A stretch of 64,000 nucleotides of DNA. Source: an uncultured Aequorivita sp. (lineage in GTDB: Bacteria; Bacteroidota; Bacteroidia; Flavobacteriales; Flavobacteriaceae). Each line of letters begins with the position of its first letter. The first letter of the stretch is position 1. The stretch covers positions 140,526-204,525 of the forward strand of contig CAKZLK010000047.1 in assembly GCA_937125455.1 (NCBI GenBank), written 5' to 3'. The notes under the pieces are model-generated. The model had not been told where the DNA came from and ran no database searches. It saw nothing but the letters and a program-made list of their open reading frames with translations. A program made the position numbers and the translations under genes. This document shows positions 24,164-33,429 of the stretch, one piece after another.

Positions 24164-25102
24164 TTACTTTGAATAACTGTTTAAAGTGTCTTGAACAGGT
24201 CTGAATTTCATTCCCAAATCGTTCATGGCCAGTGTATTTTCATAAATTACCTTTGCTTTGTTTTTTGGGGCTTGGTGGTTCAGCATCAAGCTCATATCGC
24301 TAACCGGATAGCTTTCACTGCTCAATAAATAGTTTTTGCCGTGCAATCCTGAAATTGTAGCAGCTTTAAAAACTGCTTTTGCAACATCCGCGACATCTAC
24401 CGAAGCCATTTCCGCATTAGTGTCATAGAGCATTTGCACAAATGGATTGGGGGCGATTTTGTTCTTAAACAGAAATTGCAACCCAGTTGAGGTGGAATCC
24501 TCCCTATTTGATAAAGATTTCCCCATAACTCCCACAGGCGAAACCGAAATGATTTCAAAAGAAAGCTTCGGATTTTCTTTTATGAATTTTTCTACAGTTT
24601 GGTTGGCTATAAATTTTGCTTGTGCATACGGATGGCTTTCTTCACTCATAAACGGCGTGTCTTTTTCGCTTAAAGTGTCATGTGGTTTTTTACCTCCAGC
24701 AGGCAAAGGGAAGTTGGTGTTATATGATGCAACAGAGGCTATAAAAATAACTTTTTCAATCAACGGTGCTTGTTGGATGGCTTCCAGAAAATTTTCTGTT
24801 CCTTTTATGGTTGGGTCAAAAAGCTCTGTTTGTGGATCTTTAACGTCTAGCTGAAATGGCGTTCCACCATGGATTACGATTTCGCAATCACTTATAAAGT
24901 CTTTCAAAGTTTCCAAATCCTCAACTTTTAATGCGCTGATATTAAGATTGTCTGAATTTTCCAAATTAAAAAGATGTTGGTACTTTTCACTCTTTTTAAT
25001 GTCGGTTACAGATACTTTTACATTGTATCCTTCTTCTAAAAATTTCTTGGTTGTATGACTTCCAATAAAGCCAGAACCACCTATGATGCCTACTGTTTTC
25101 AT
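24164..25102 (-). CDS. NAD(P)-dependent epimerase/dehydratase (extended SDR)
   Basis: The 312-residue protein has the extended short-chain dehydrogenase signature IIGGSGFIGSHTTKKFLEEG (GxxGxxG) at its N-terminus, IASVASYNT for the catalytic Ser, and HPYAQAKFIA for the Tyr and Lys (YxxxK). The order and length fit dihydroflavonol 4-reductase/NAD-dependent epimerase-like enzymes that reduce a ketone or act on a nucleotide sugar. It is cytoplasmic. It lies between exported NTF2-like genes, which could supply or use its substrate (inference). Confidence 0.88.
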   Translation of the reverse strand: MKTVGIIGGSGFIGSHTTKKFLEEGYNVKVSVTDIKKSEKYQHLFNLENSDNLNISALKVEDLETLKDFISDCEIVIHGGTPFQLDVKDPQTELFDPTIKGTENFLEAIQQAPLIEKVIFIASVASYNTNFPLPAGGKKPHDTLSEKDTPFMSEESHPYAQAKFIANQTVEKFIKENPKLSFEIISVSPVGVMGKSLSNREDSTSTGLQFLFKNKIAPNPFVQMLYDTNAEMASVDVADVAKAVFKAATISGLHGKNYLLSSESYPVSDMSLMLNHQAPKNKAKVIYENTLAMNDLGMKFRPVQDTLNSYSK

Positions 25103-25123
25103 TTCTTTTTAATTTATGTCTGT

Positions 25124-25139
25124 TCGAGCGGAGTCGAGA
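25124..25139. repeat. Single copy of the TCGAGCGxAGTCGAGA repeat
   Basis: TCGAGCGGAGTCGAGA differs by one base from the arms of the inverted repeat at 11908-11963. It lies between the SDR and the NTF2 lipoprotein genes. Confidence 0.6.
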
Positions 25140-25179
25140 ACTCTTTTAAACAGATTGATTGCTGCGGTATTAATTTTTG

Positions 25180-25728
25180 TTATTCTTCAGAAGAGGTTTC
25201 TTCTATCATTGCATTTTCTTCCGAAGTACTTTTTTCGGCTTCCTGCATGGCTTGCATATCCAACATAAGTTTTGAAAGATCCCAATAGCCATCTTCTCGT
25301 ACAATTTTGCCGTCAATAAACTGTGCGGTTATGTGTGCTGGAATTACATAGGTTTTGTTATTTGCTAGCAAAGTCGCTACCCAATTCCCCCAAAAGTTTA
25401 CCCATGTCTGGCCTTTATCTGTAACCACCATTTCATATTCTACGCTCTCAGGATCGTATTTCCATGAACCGAAGTGAGTGGCGTCATCTTTGTTCATTGC
25501 AATCAATTCATTAATTGAATGTGCATTTTCCATGGTAGCATTGTTCAAAATCTTTACAGTATCAGCATAATGGCTGGCTAATGCGTCCCAGTCTCGGTTT
25601 TCATATGCGGCAATTATTTTTTTGTAGGTGTCAATTTCGGGTGATTGTTGGGTGTAGCGCTTTTCTGCTTTTTGGCAAGCTGCCATTGAAAGGACTATTG
25701 CAAGTCCTAAAAAGAATACTCTTTTCAT
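25180..25728 (-). CDS. NTF2-like lipoprotein
   Basis: The 182-residue protein has a lipoprotein signal (LAIVLSMAAC) and one NTF2-like domain (IDTYKKIIAAYENRDWDALA, HYADTVKILNN, GQTWVNFWGNWVAT, IVREDGYWDLSKLM). It ends in an acidic, Ser/Glu-rich tail (STSEENAMIEETSSEE). It is the first gene of the minus-strand cluster downstream of the two-component system; the 240-base gap before it is the likely promoter region. The role is unknown. Confidence 0.82.
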   Translation of the reverse strand: MKRVFFLGLAIVLSMAACQKAEKRYTQQSPEIDTYKKIIAAYENRDWDALASHYADTVKILNNATMENAHSINELIAMNKDDATHFGSWKYDPESVEYEMVVTDKGQTWVNFWGNWVATLLANNKTYVIPAHITAQFIDGKIVREDGYWDLSKLMLDMQAMQEAEKSTSEENAMIEETSSEE

Positions 25729-25897
25729 AATTTTAAATGATTTAAATTGGTTAGTTAGTTGAAAAAAATTCTGGGGAGTGCATCTAAGTAACTGACAATC
25801 AATAAAAATTAAAAGAGATTTAGGACGAGCAGGCTTGATTTCTGTCCGAAAGGATGTTTTTTGTTGCCGAAGCTTTTCTGGAAGAGAGTCAATAACC

Positions 25898-25912
25898 TAA
25901 CTTAGGAAGTTA
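25898..25912. promoter_or_regulatory. Inverted repeat TAACTT-AGG-AAGTTA upstream of the NTF2-like cluster
   Basis: A perfect 6+6 palindrome lies in the gap between the LytTR regulator and the cluster's first gene. It could be a binding site, possibly for the LytTR regulator. Similar GTTA-type words occur nearby (TTAGTTAGTTG near 25752). Confidence 0.25.
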
Positions 25913-25968
25913 AGAAATCCATTTCCTGTTTTGGAGGGTTTTAAAAGTGTTCCGTACTTAAAGGTCTT

Positions 25969-26736
25969 CTAGATTGTTTGTAGACGTTTAAGCAGTTCTG
26001 TGCGCATTGCTTTGCTCATTGGGATGGCTTTTTTTGAAATAACCACGTGCGTACCGGCAACTTCATCTATTTGGGAAATATTGATAATATAGGAACGGTG
26101 TATTCTGAGAAAATGGTTCTGTGGAAGCTTTTCATCAATATCCTTTAATGTCATTACCAAAAGATATTCTCTATCTTGTGAAAAAATACGGCAATAGTTG
26201 CGATCGGCTTCAATATAGTAGATGTCTTTAATATCTATTTTTAGCATCTTTTCGTTATTGCGAACAAAAATGCGGTCGTTTAATATGAAATCGGTAGTAT
26301 TTCCGTTGGTTGCTGCTGTCTCGCTGCCATTTCCATTGTCATTTTCTGAAGATTTTTCCAATGAAATTCTATCAACCGTTAATTCAATAGCGCGCTGCAA
26401 ATCCAATTTTTTGAAGGGTTTTGATATAAAAGCATAGGGATGTGTTTCCTTGGCGCGATTAAAATGAGCTTCGTCTGCGTTTGCGGTGAGATAAATGATT
26501 GGGATGTTATATTGCTTTTGTATTTCGTGCGCGGTTTCTATTCCGTCCAGTTCGCCTTTTAGCTGAATGTCCAATAAGACTATATCTGGTTTGTCTATTT
26601 TTATATGCGAAAGGGTTTCCTCCCCACGGGGCAAAATTCCTGTTACTTCATAGCCCAATTCGGTTAACTGCAAAGAAATATTGGCTGCAATGATCATTTC
26701 GTCTTCAACAATCAATATTTTTATTGCTTTCCCCAT
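25969..26736 (-). CDS. LytTR-type response regulator
   Basis: The 255-residue protein has a receiver domain (about 5-125; acidic pair VEDE, phospho-acceptor Asp56 in VLLDIQLKGELDG, Lys in FISKPFKK) and a C-terminal LytTR DNA-binding domain (about 150-255; KIDIKDIYYIEADRNYCRIF, LPQNHFLRIHRSYIINISQI, VVISKKAIPMSKAM). Phosphorylation by the histidine kinase encoded before it should control binding to direct-repeat promoter sites. The start overlaps the kinase stop by one base (TAATG), a sure sign of an operon. The NTF2 cluster downstream could be a target. Confidence 0.95.
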   Translation of the reverse strand: MGKAIKILIVEDEMIIAANISLQLTELGYEVTGILPRGEETLSHIKIDKPDIVLLDIQLKGELDGIETAHEIQKQYNIPIIYLTANADEAHFNRAKETHPYAFISKPFKKLDLQRAIELTVDRISLEKSSENDNGNGSETAATNGNTTDFILNDRIFVRNNEKMLKIDIKDIYYIEADRNYCRIFSQDREYLLVMTLKDIDEKLPQNHFLRIHRSYIINISQIDEVAGTHVVISKKAIPMSKAMRTELLKRLQTI

Positions 26737-28622
26737 TAAGCTATTTTAAAATTTTTAAAGTTGAAAAATACTGCAGTGCCGTTTTTATAGTCTTCGGAAA
26801 TAGTTCCGTTCAATTGTTGGGTCAATAACTGAATTAATTGTGTGCCGAAGCCCGTGCCTTTGGGTTTTGAACCTTCCGTTTTGCCGATGCCGTTGTCTGT
26901 AACCTTTAGCAGGAGATCATTGTTCTCTTTAACAAGGCTTATATTAATCTGCCCTTTAGTGCCTTCGGGAAAAGCATATTTTAGTGCATTTGTTAAAAGT
27001 TCGTTTACGATAAGCCCAATAGGAACGGCGGTGTCCACATCTAAATTTAGATCTTCCATTGCACATTCAATTTTCACTTTTTCTTCTGCATTAAAAGTAT
27101 CCAGCACGCCTTCGCTTAAATTCATAAAGTAATCTTTCATTTCAATACTGCCCAAATTTTCGCCTTGATACAATTTTTGGTGAATAATACCCATACTCTG
27201 AACGCGGTTTTGGCTAGCGAGCATAGCTTCTTTGCTGGCGCCGTCTTCCAATTTTGCCGATTGAAGTGCGATAAGGCTTTTCACCATTTCTAGGTTATTT
27301 TTTACGCGGTGGTGAATTTCTTTTAGCAACAATTCGTTCTGTTTATTTTTAGCGTCGAGTTCTGTATTTAATATTGCTAATGACTTTCTCTTTTTACTGA
27401 TGTTTTTCAAAGTAAAATACATTCCAAAGAGAATAATGGCAAGCAATCCAGCAATGCCAATATAAAGAATTTGTGTTTTGCGTTGTTGCGAAATTTTCGC
27501 CTGTTGATCTATAATTTCCAAATCTTTTTTGGCAGTTTCATATTTTACCTGTAGCTCACTATCTTTACGGGCAATAATTGTGTTTAGGTATTCTGTATGG
27601 CCTTGTTCATAAAGTTCGTGATATTCCAGCGCGTTTTTATAATCGCCTAACTGACTGTAAATATTTGAAACATGCATATAGTTTTCCCAAAGGTTTTTGG
27701 TGTTGCCAATGCGTTTCATAATCTCTATTGCCTTTAAATTATAAAGCAGTGCTTCGGCATATTTTCCCTGTAAAATATACACATGGCCAATATTTGCAGT
27801 AGGTGGCATCATGTATCGGGTAAACCCAATTTTCTCGGCACCTTCATAACAGCGGTTGTAATCTGCAATTGCTTCAGGATATTTTTCCATATATTTATAG
27901 ATATTTCCCCGACCATTATAACAGGCCAAAAGCGGTGGTCCGTTTTCGCCAATTTTTTTATAGAGACTTATGGCTTGGTTCATATTTGCCAAACTTTCAT
28001 CCAGGTTGCCCAAAAACAATTGGTTTTCTGCGAGCCGCCGATAGGAAAGGGCCAAATCTTCGTCATACCCATATTTTTCTTGAATGGCGATAGCTTTTTT
28101 GCAATATTCAGCACCTTCTGCATAACTGTCTGAATAGTAAAGTAGATCGCTTATTTTTGTATAGCATTGTGCAATTCCACGTTGGTCGCCCGTTTTTTCA
28201 TAAAGAGCCAATGCTTTGTAAACAGCTTCAGAGCCTTTGTCATATTCAGCGGTGCCACTATAGTTGGTTGTTAACAAAAGATAGGCGTCTGCCAAGGGTT
28301 TTGACATTTCCTGTTTCTTATATACAGCAATCGCCTTTTGAAGATAAATTATAGAAGAATCCAGTAGTGTGTGGTCTTCATGCCATTTTGCCAAACCGAT
28401 ATAAGCATTTCCAAGAGATTCAAAATCTTTATTTTTTGTGGAAAGTTGAATATTTTTTTTAAAGTTGATATATTCCTGAAGCGTGTCCTTAGCTTTTGAA
28501 ATATTTCTTTCCTTTTCTAAATAGGAATTTTTTAGTGTGTCTTCTTGTGTTTGGGAAGAAGTTTGGGGAAGACTACTCCACGAAACGCAAGCTAATACTG
28601 CAGTGAGTAAAAGTCGTTTCAT
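26736..28622 (-). CDS. TPR-containing sensor histidine kinase
   Basis: The 628-residue protein has a signal peptide or first membrane segment, then several TPR repeats in the periplasm (about 60-350; AYIGLAKWHEDH, IGHVYILQGKYAEALLYN). A membrane helix follows near 385-405 (QILYIGIAGLLAIILFGMYF), and then a kinase core of the HisKA_2 type with the phospho-acceptor His in LLKEIHHRVKNNLEMVKSLI. The ATPase has NELLTNALKYAF and DNGIG. It should sense an unknown signal through the TPR region and phosphorylate the LytTR regulator encoded next. Confidence 0.93.
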   Translation of the reverse strand: MKRLLLTAVLACVSWSSLPQTSSQTQEDTLKNSYLEKERNISKAKDTLQEYINFKKNIQLSTKNKDFESLGNAYIGLAKWHEDHTLLDSSIIYLQKAIAVYKKQEMSKPLADAYLLLTTNYSGTAEYDKGSEAVYKALALYEKTGDQRGIAQCYTKISDLLYYSDSYAEGAEYCKKAIAIQEKYGYDEDLALSYRRLAENQLFLGNLDESLANMNQAISLYKKIGENGPPLLACYNGRGNIYKYMEKYPEAIADYNRCYEGAEKIGFTRYMMPPTANIGHVYILQGKYAEALLYNLKAIEIMKRIGNTKNLWENYMHVSNIYSQLGDYKNALEYHELYEQGHTEYLNTIIARKDSELQVKYETAKKDLEIIDQQAKISQQRKTQILYIGIAGLLAIILFGMYFTLKNISKKRKSLAILNTELDAKNKQNELLLKEIHHRVKNNLEMVKSLIALQSAKLEDGASKEAMLASQNRVQSMGIIHQKLYQGENLGSIEMKDYFMNLSEGVLDTFNAEEKVKIECAMEDLNLDVDTAVPIGLIVNELLTNALKYAFPEGTKGQINISLVKENNDLLLKVTDNGIGKTEGSKPKGTGFGTQLIQLLTQQLNGTISEDYKNGTAVFFNFKNFKIA

Positions 28623-28686
28623 TATTGTAAGGATTGGCTGTTAGTTGTTTATAAATATAGGGAGATTAATGTAATAATCAAATCTA

Positions 28687-29316
28687 TTACTCTCCCCAAT
28701 GCACAAAAATGGTTTTTACGCTTTGAATATCTTTATTGTCCGGAAATTCTTTTTCAAGTTTTGTAATAAGTTGCATTCCCTTTGCGCAATTCTCAAAATC
28801 ATACTGGCACTGGTAACTATACCCCAAAGCTAATCTGTAATTGGCTTCAAAATCTGAAGGATAAAGGGCTACCGCTTTTTTATACTGAAATACTGCGTTG
28901 TAGTAATTTCTTTTTTTTAGCCACTTATCGCCGTCTTCCAAATAGAAATAATACTTTTCCTCATCATTATTTTCAAGAGATCTTTCTTGGGTAGTTTTTA
29001 CATTGGGGAAGCCAAACCGGAAATTCTGGAAGGTAAAATAAATGCCCAAAACAATCAGCGGAAGACCAATGCCTAAAAGAAGAAGAAATCTGCGGGCTTC
29101 CTTTTTGTGCTTTTTGATAATCTCCTTTCTTATCGCGAGTAACTGTTCTGGATTTGCTTTTTTTATATTGAAGGCATCACCCACGGCATTATAATACTCG
29201 TTTTTTATAGCACCGTAATCTCTATTTTTAAAAAAGGACCGTTTTGCAGGAAGCAAATTTTTGTTGTTACGGAGCGTAACAATCATATGGTTAATACTTC
29301 CAAAGCCGCCGAGCAT
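28687..29316 (-). CDS. Membrane-anchored TPR-like protein of unknown function
   Basis: The 209-residue protein has a cytoplasmic N-terminal part (LLPAKRSFFKNRDYGAIKNE), one membrane helix (about 80-102; FLLLLGIGLPLIVLGIYFTF) and a periplasmic part with one or two TPR-like helices (KRNYYNAVFQYKKAVALYPS, FEANYRLALGYSYQC). I cannot assign a function. A second start at Met11 is possible. It lies upstream of the histidine kinase gene on the same strand, 64 bases before it, but could be transcribed separately. Confidence 0.7.
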   Translation of the reverse strand: MLGGFGSINHMIVTLRNNKNLLPAKRSFFKNRDYGAIKNEYYNAVGDAFNIKKANPEQLLAIRKEIIKKHKKEARRFLLLLGIGLPLIVLGIYFTFQNFRFGFPNVKTTQERSLENNDEEKYYFYLEDGDKWLKKRNYYNAVFQYKKAVALYPSDFEANYRLALGYSYQCQYDFENCAKGMQLITKLEKEFPDNKDIQSVKTIFVHWGE

Positions 29317-29545
29317 GATGTAGAATTTAATACAGTAATCAAGATACCCTTTTTTATATTTATTGCCAAATTCACAATAAAAACCTCAAGGTAGAAAATT
29401 AGCCGTATCTTCGCACCTTATTAAAACCGTCTTCTTAGTTTTAATGGTTTTTAAAAAGACCGAATTCTAAAAGCGCCGCGATATACTATCTCCAAGCGCA
29501 GCGGTCTAAAAAAAAATAAATACAGCTTCCAATAAACAATGAAAT

Positions 29546-29571
29546 GTCATCCTGAGCTTTTCGAAGGAATG
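29546..29571. repeat. GTCATCCTGAGC-type dispersed element
   Basis: GTCATCCTGAGCTTTTCGAAGGAATG matches the pattern of short intergenic repeats often seen scattered in Flavobacteriia genomes (TCATCCTGAGC...TCGAAGGA). An AACCTGAAACCTGAAAC tandem follows it. The copy number elsewhere in this genome is not visible. Confidence 0.45.
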
Positions 29572-29604
29572 CAACTTGGAACCTGAAACCTGAAACATTT
29601 TTAT

Positions 29605-30876
29605 ATGTCATTTAAATCACTTGGGCTGTCCGATGCCCTGCTGAAAGCTATCAGCAAAAAAGGATATGAAACGCCTTCGGCAATTCAACAAAAAGCAATC
29701 CCTTTAATTTTAGAAAGAAAAGATGTGCTGGCCTCCGCACAGACCGGTAGTGGTAAAACAGCTGGTTTTGCATTGCCAATGCTTCAAATATTAAACAATC
29801 AACCTCCATTGCGCCAACGGCCCGTTCGCGCATTAATACTTACCCCAACCCGTGAACTCGCCGCACAAGTGCAGGACGAGTTTCGAGAATACAGCGAATT
29901 TACGGATCTACGATCTACCGTTATTTTTGGTGGTGTAGGTGCCAATCCGCAAATTCGTGCCTTGCGTAACGGAGTAGATATTTTGGTGGCAACACCAGGT
30001 AGATTGCTCGATTTGGAAAACCAAAATGCACTTTCACTTTCAAAAGTGGAAATACTCGTTTTGGACGAAGCGGACAGAATGCTCGATATGGGTTTTCTGC
30101 GTGATATTAAAAAAATACTTGCTTTGCTTCCCAATAAAAGACAGAATCTTTTATTTTCCGCAACCTTTTCAAAGGATATAAAGAAATTGGCCAATGAGTT
30201 TTTGCACCATCCCGTTATGGTGGAAGCAACTCCGGAAAATACCACGGTGGAAAAGATTGACCAAACCGTTTATAGAGTAGATAAAGCCCAAAAGACAGAT
30301 TTAATTATTAAACTTATTTCTGAGGGCAACTGGCAACAGGTTTTGGTTTTTACAAGGACCAAGCACGGTGCCAACCGGTTAAGTGAAAAACTTGAAAAAG
30401 CGAAAATCACTTCCGCCGCAATTCACGGAAATAAAAGCCAGGGAGCGCGAACAAGAGCGCTTTCAGGATTTAAGGAAGGAAAAGTACGCGTTTTGGTTGC
30501 GACTGATATTGCAGCACGTGGGTTAGATATTCCATTATTGCCACACGTTATCAATTTTGAATTACCAAACATTTCCGAAGATTATGTACACCGAATAGGC
30601 CGTACCGGAAGGGCAGGAGCCAGTGGTGAAGCACTTTCGTTAGTAAGCCTTGATGAGGTTGGTTATTTAAAGGATATTGAAAAATTGATTGGGGAGCGTT
30701 TGCAACCCAAAACTATAGAGGACTTTCAACCTACAGAAACCATGGCCGACGTAAAAGCAGCCGAGGAAGAAAAGAAACAGCAAAAAGCGCAACGCCACAG
30801 CCGTGGGCGGAATGCTGGGAATAGGGGAAATTCTTCTTCTAAAGGAAACAATAATAGAAATAGGGGAAGGAGATAA
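29605..30876 (+). CDS. DEAD-box ATP-dependent RNA helicase (RhlE-like)
   Basis: The 423-residue protein has all core motifs: Q motif ([14 protein letters not shown]), Walker A ([10 protein letters not shown]), Ib (TPGR), DEAD in [17 protein letters not shown] ([10 protein letters not shown]), and [10 protein letters not shown] for motif VI. A basic, Arg/Gly/Asn-rich C-terminal tail (about 385-423) suits RNA binding. It unwinds RNA duplexes, for example in ribosome assembly or cold adaptation; the tail and order resemble RhlE. The gap of 288 bases before it holds repeat-like DNA and a weak TATCTTCG -7 element near 29406. Confidence 0.93.
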   Translation: MSFKSLGLSDALLKAISKKGYETPSAIQQKAIPLILERKDVLASAQTGSGKTAGFALPMLQILNNQPPLRQRPVRALILTPTRELAAQVQDEFREYSEFTDLRSTVIFGGVGANPQIRALRNGVDILVATPGRLLDLENQNALSLSKVEILVLDEADRMLDMGFLRDIKKILALLPNKRQNLLFSATFSKDIKKLANEFLHHPVMVEATPENTTVEKIDQTVYRVDKAQKTDLIIKLISEGNWQQVLVFTRTKHGANRLSEKLEKAKITSAAIHGNKSQGARTRALSGFKEGKVRVLVATDIAARGLDIPLLPHVINFELPNISEDYVHRIGRTGRAGASGEALSLVSLDEVGYLKDIEKLIGERLQPKTIEDFQPTETMADVKAAEEEKKQQKAQRHSRGRNAGNRGNSSSKGNNNRNRGRR

Positions 30877-30886
30877 GTGTAATGGT

Positions 30887-31222
30887 TTAGTCTAACTTAA
30901 TTTTATTAGAATCTGCACCCTGCTTTCTAATTTGCACAATGAGTGCGACAGGATACATAATAGCAGCGAAAAACCATAAATACTTAATTTTTTCCTTTCC
31001 CATAAAATAATAATCAAAAGTAACAACACTCATGGCCAAAAGAATATTTAGGATAATTATAATGTAATTTAGTGCTATGCGTTTTTTTGACGAAAGTTTT
31101 TTCAGCAACATAAACAGGTTGAAAAGCGCAGTAACAAATTGGAGGATGGCAAGCGCATACCATCTTCTAAAAGGCTTAATCAACCTAACAAAAAATAAAA
31201 TATTTTTTTCATCCAAAGTCAA
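30887..31222 (-). CDS. Small membrane protein of unknown function
   Basis: The 111-residue protein has three hydrophobic helices: YALAILQFVTALFNLFMLLK, ALNYIIIILNILLAMSVVTF and KYLWFFAAIMYPVALIVQI. The ends are charged. I do not recognise it. It follows the arsenite pump gene by 19 bases on the same strand and could be the last gene of that operon. Confidence 0.6.
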   Translation of the reverse strand: MTLDEKNILFFVRLIKPFRRWYALAILQFVTALFNLFMLLKKLSSKKRIALNYIIIILNILLAMSVVTFDYYFMGKEKIKYLWFFAAIMYPVALIVQIRKQGADSNKIKLD

Positions 31223-31241
31223 AACGCAGATTGGAGTACTA

Positions 31242-32291
31242 CTAAAATATTTCTTTTCTGAAATACTTCTTCCGCAACCAAAATGAGACCCTTACCAATA
31301 AAATCAAAGCAGGAACTTCAACCAAAGGACCAATAACCCCAGTAAAAGCTTGCCCAGAATTTAGTCCAAAAACAGCTATGGCAACAGCAATGGCCAATTC
31401 AAAATTGTTTCCAGCCGCGGTAAAGGCTATGGAAGCGGTTTTGTCATAAGTTGTACCCATTGCTTTTGAAAAGAAGAACCCAATAAGGAACATTAGACTA
31501 AAATAAATAAGCAACGGCACAGCAATGAGCAATACATCCATTGGGATTTCCACTATCAATTCCCCTTTCAAAGAAAACATCACTACAATAGTAAATAGTA
31601 ATGCAATTAGCGTCATTGGTGAAATGGTTGCAATGAACTTGGTTGTGTACCACTCTTCACCTTTCCACGGCACCAAAATCACTCTGCTCAATATGCCAAG
31701 CACAAAAGGAATGCCTAAATAAATAGCCACACTTTCGGCGATTGTGGCTATGGAAATATCAACAATGGCACCTTCAAATCCAAAATATGGAGGCAATACG
31801 GTAATAAAAATCCAAGCGTAAAAACTATAGGCAAACACTTGAAAAATACTGTTGAGCGCTACCAAGCCCGCACCGTATTCACTGCTTCCTTCGGCAAGGT
31901 CGTTCCATACCAAAACCATTGCAATGCAACGGGCGAGACCAATTAAAATAAGCCCTACCATATATTCTGGATAATCTCGAAGAAAAGTTACTGCCAATAC
32001 AAACATAAGTACGGGACCAATAATCCAGTTTAAAATTAAGGAGATGGAAAGTACTTTTACATCCTTAAACACTTTTGGCAAAAGAGCATAATTTACCTTG
32101 GCGAGTGGCGGATACATCATTAGAATTAACCCGATTGCGATGGGGATATTTGTTGTGCCACTACTAAATGAATTTAGTATGTCCGGAAATGAAGGAACAA
32201 AGTAACCTATTCCTACACCTATAGTCATCGCTATAAAAATCCAAAGGGTTAGGTAACTATCTAAAAAACTTAATTTCTTGGGAGTTGCCAT
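31242..32291 (-). CDS. ACR3-type arsenite efflux transporter
   Basis: The 349-residue polytopic protein (about ten helices) matches the ACR3 family, the bile/arsenite/riboflavin transporter group. Motifs are [39 protein letters not shown] (the Cys in this helix is the one essential for arsenite), and [16 protein letters not shown]. It should export As(III) produced by the arsenate reductase encoded one base upstream. The preceding stop and this start almost touch (32291/32293), so they are co-translated. Confidence 0.94.
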   Translation of the reverse strand: MATPKKLSFLDSYLTLWIFIAMTIGVGIGYFVPSFPDILNSFSSGTTNIPIAIGLILMMYPPLAKVNYALLPKVFKDVKVLSISLILNWIIGPVLMFVLAVTFLRDYPEYMVGLILIGLARCIAMVLVWNDLAEGSSEYGAGLVALNSIFQVFAYSFYAWIFITVLPPYFGFEGAIVDISIATIAESVAIYLGIPFVLGILSRVILVPWKGEEWYTTKFIATISPMTLIALLFTIVVMFSLKGELIVEIPMDVLLIAVPLLIYFSLMFLIGFFFSKAMGTTYDKTASIAFTAAGNNFELAIAVAIAVFGLNSGQAFTGVIGPLVEVPALILLVRVSFWLRKKYFRKEIF

Positions 32292-32292
32292 T

Positions 32293-32910
32293 TTATAAAT
32301 TTATTTTTGAGAATACATATTTCATTTCGGTCGCAATCTGCTCGCTGCGCTCTTTATAAACTTTCTTTTGTTCTGAGGTTCCATCTGAAATTTTTGGGTC
32401 TTCATACATAATGGAAATACGTTTTTCAGACCCTGCTACAAATGGACAGCCCGCATCAGCCTGAGAGCAGGTCATTACTGCGGCAAAGCCACTTTTGGGG
32501 TTGGAATCGTCGTCATATTTTTTTGAAAAGGCAAGTAAGGGATCTTTGTTAGTGGCGTATGTAATTTGATAGACAGGATTTTCAGCTGAGGTTTCTTTGG
32601 AAATCTGAAATCCAGTATTTTCCAAAGTTTTCACTACCATTGGATAAACCGCGGTTGCTTCCGTGCCACCGGAATAGCATTCAATATCTGATATAGCGAA
32701 ATATTCCGACATTGCCTGGGCCCAAATCTGTGCCAAATGGCTACGTCGGGAATTGTGGGTGCAAATAAAGTTTAACTGAATTATTTGATCTTCCTGTGTT
32801 TTGGAGTTTATATATGATATAAGAGGTTGTAGAACTGTTTTCCTTTCTTCAGAAAGAGTTTTAGTCTCCAATGTTTCAATGTAATTCTGGATTGGTTTTA
32901 AGAGTTTCAT
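32293..32910 (-). CDS. Low-molecular-weight phosphatase-like arsenate reductase
   Basis: The 205-residue protein contains the low-molecular-weight phosphatase loop [17 protein letters not shown] (CX5R, with the nucleophilic Cys). The later cysteines [16 protein letters not shown] may serve as the resolving pair typical of thioredoxin-dependent ArsC enzymes. Residues 65-150 show strands consistent with the family. It should reduce As(V) to As(III) for the ACR3 pump. It is longer than ArsC of the pI258 type (about 130), with an extra helical N-terminus. Confidence 0.88.
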   Translation of the reverse strand: MKLLKPIQNYIETLETKTLSEERKTVLQPLISYINSKTQEDQIIQLNFICTHNSRRSHLAQIWAQAMSEYFAISDIECYSGGTEATAVYPMVVKTLENTGFQISKETSAENPVYQITYATNKDPLLAFSKKYDDDSNPKSGFAAVMTCSQADAGCPFVAGSEKRISIMYEDPKISDGTSEQKKVYKERSEQIATEMKYVFSKINL

Positions 32911-32929
32911 TTGATGTATGGTTGATTTT

Positions 32930-33418
32930 TTACGTTCCGACTATTTTACTTCGTCGCTCCAAAAGCACGTTGTCTTTCCACACGCCGTGAAGTTGTCCCA
33001 CTTTTTCTTTATATCCAATTTCTCGAAAACCACACTTCATGTGTAATTTATGGCTAGCGGTATTGTCTCGAAAGATTCCTGATTGTAGGGTCCATATGTC
33101 ATTAGCTTCGCTTATTTCAATTAAATTCTTTAAAAGAAATTCGCCTACACCTTTTCCTCTTGCAGATTCTGAAACGTAAACGCTTACCTCAGCTACACCG
33201 CCATAAACACAACGGCTAGAAACAGGGGAGAGGGCAGCCCAGCCTAAATACTGGTTTTCTTTTACAACCAGGATTCTTCCAAACGAAAGATGCCCATTGT
33301 TCCACTTTTCCCAATATGGAATGGTTGTTTCAAAAGTAGCTGTTCCCGTTGCTAAACCTTCGCCGTAAATTCTGGCGACTTCAGGAAAATTTTCTTCAGA
33401 AATATCAATCAACTTCAT
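32930..33418 (-). CDS. GNAT acetyltransferase of the phosphinothricin/arsinothricin type
   Basis: The 162-residue GNAT enzyme resembles phosphinothricin acetyltransferases: an ISEENFPEVARIYGEGLATG start, the strand WAALSPVSSRCVYGGVAEVS, and the acetyl-CoA loop ARGKGVGEFLLKNLIE. The C-terminus KMGFREIG-like segment (KCGFREIGYKEKVGQLHGVW) is also typical. Homologues in ars operons (ArsN1) acetylate the arsenical antibiotic arsinothricin. The position between the arsenate reductase and DUF6428 genes supports that role; the substrate is otherwise inferred. Confidence 0.83.
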   Translation of the reverse strand: MKLIDISEENFPEVARIYGEGLATGTATFETTIPYWEKWNNGHLSFGRILVVKENQYLGWAALSPVSSRCVYGGVAEVSVYVSESARGKGVGEFLLKNLIEISEANDIWTLQSGIFRDNTASHKLHMKCGFREIGYKEKVGQLHGVWKDNVLLERRSKIVGT

Positions 33419-33429
33419 ACTAGTTCATA

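Noticed and set aside
29425-29516. Possible hairpins in the gap before the RNA helicase
   Set aside because: Partial pairings exist, but no full stem with a T-run, so no terminator or RNA gene is claimed.
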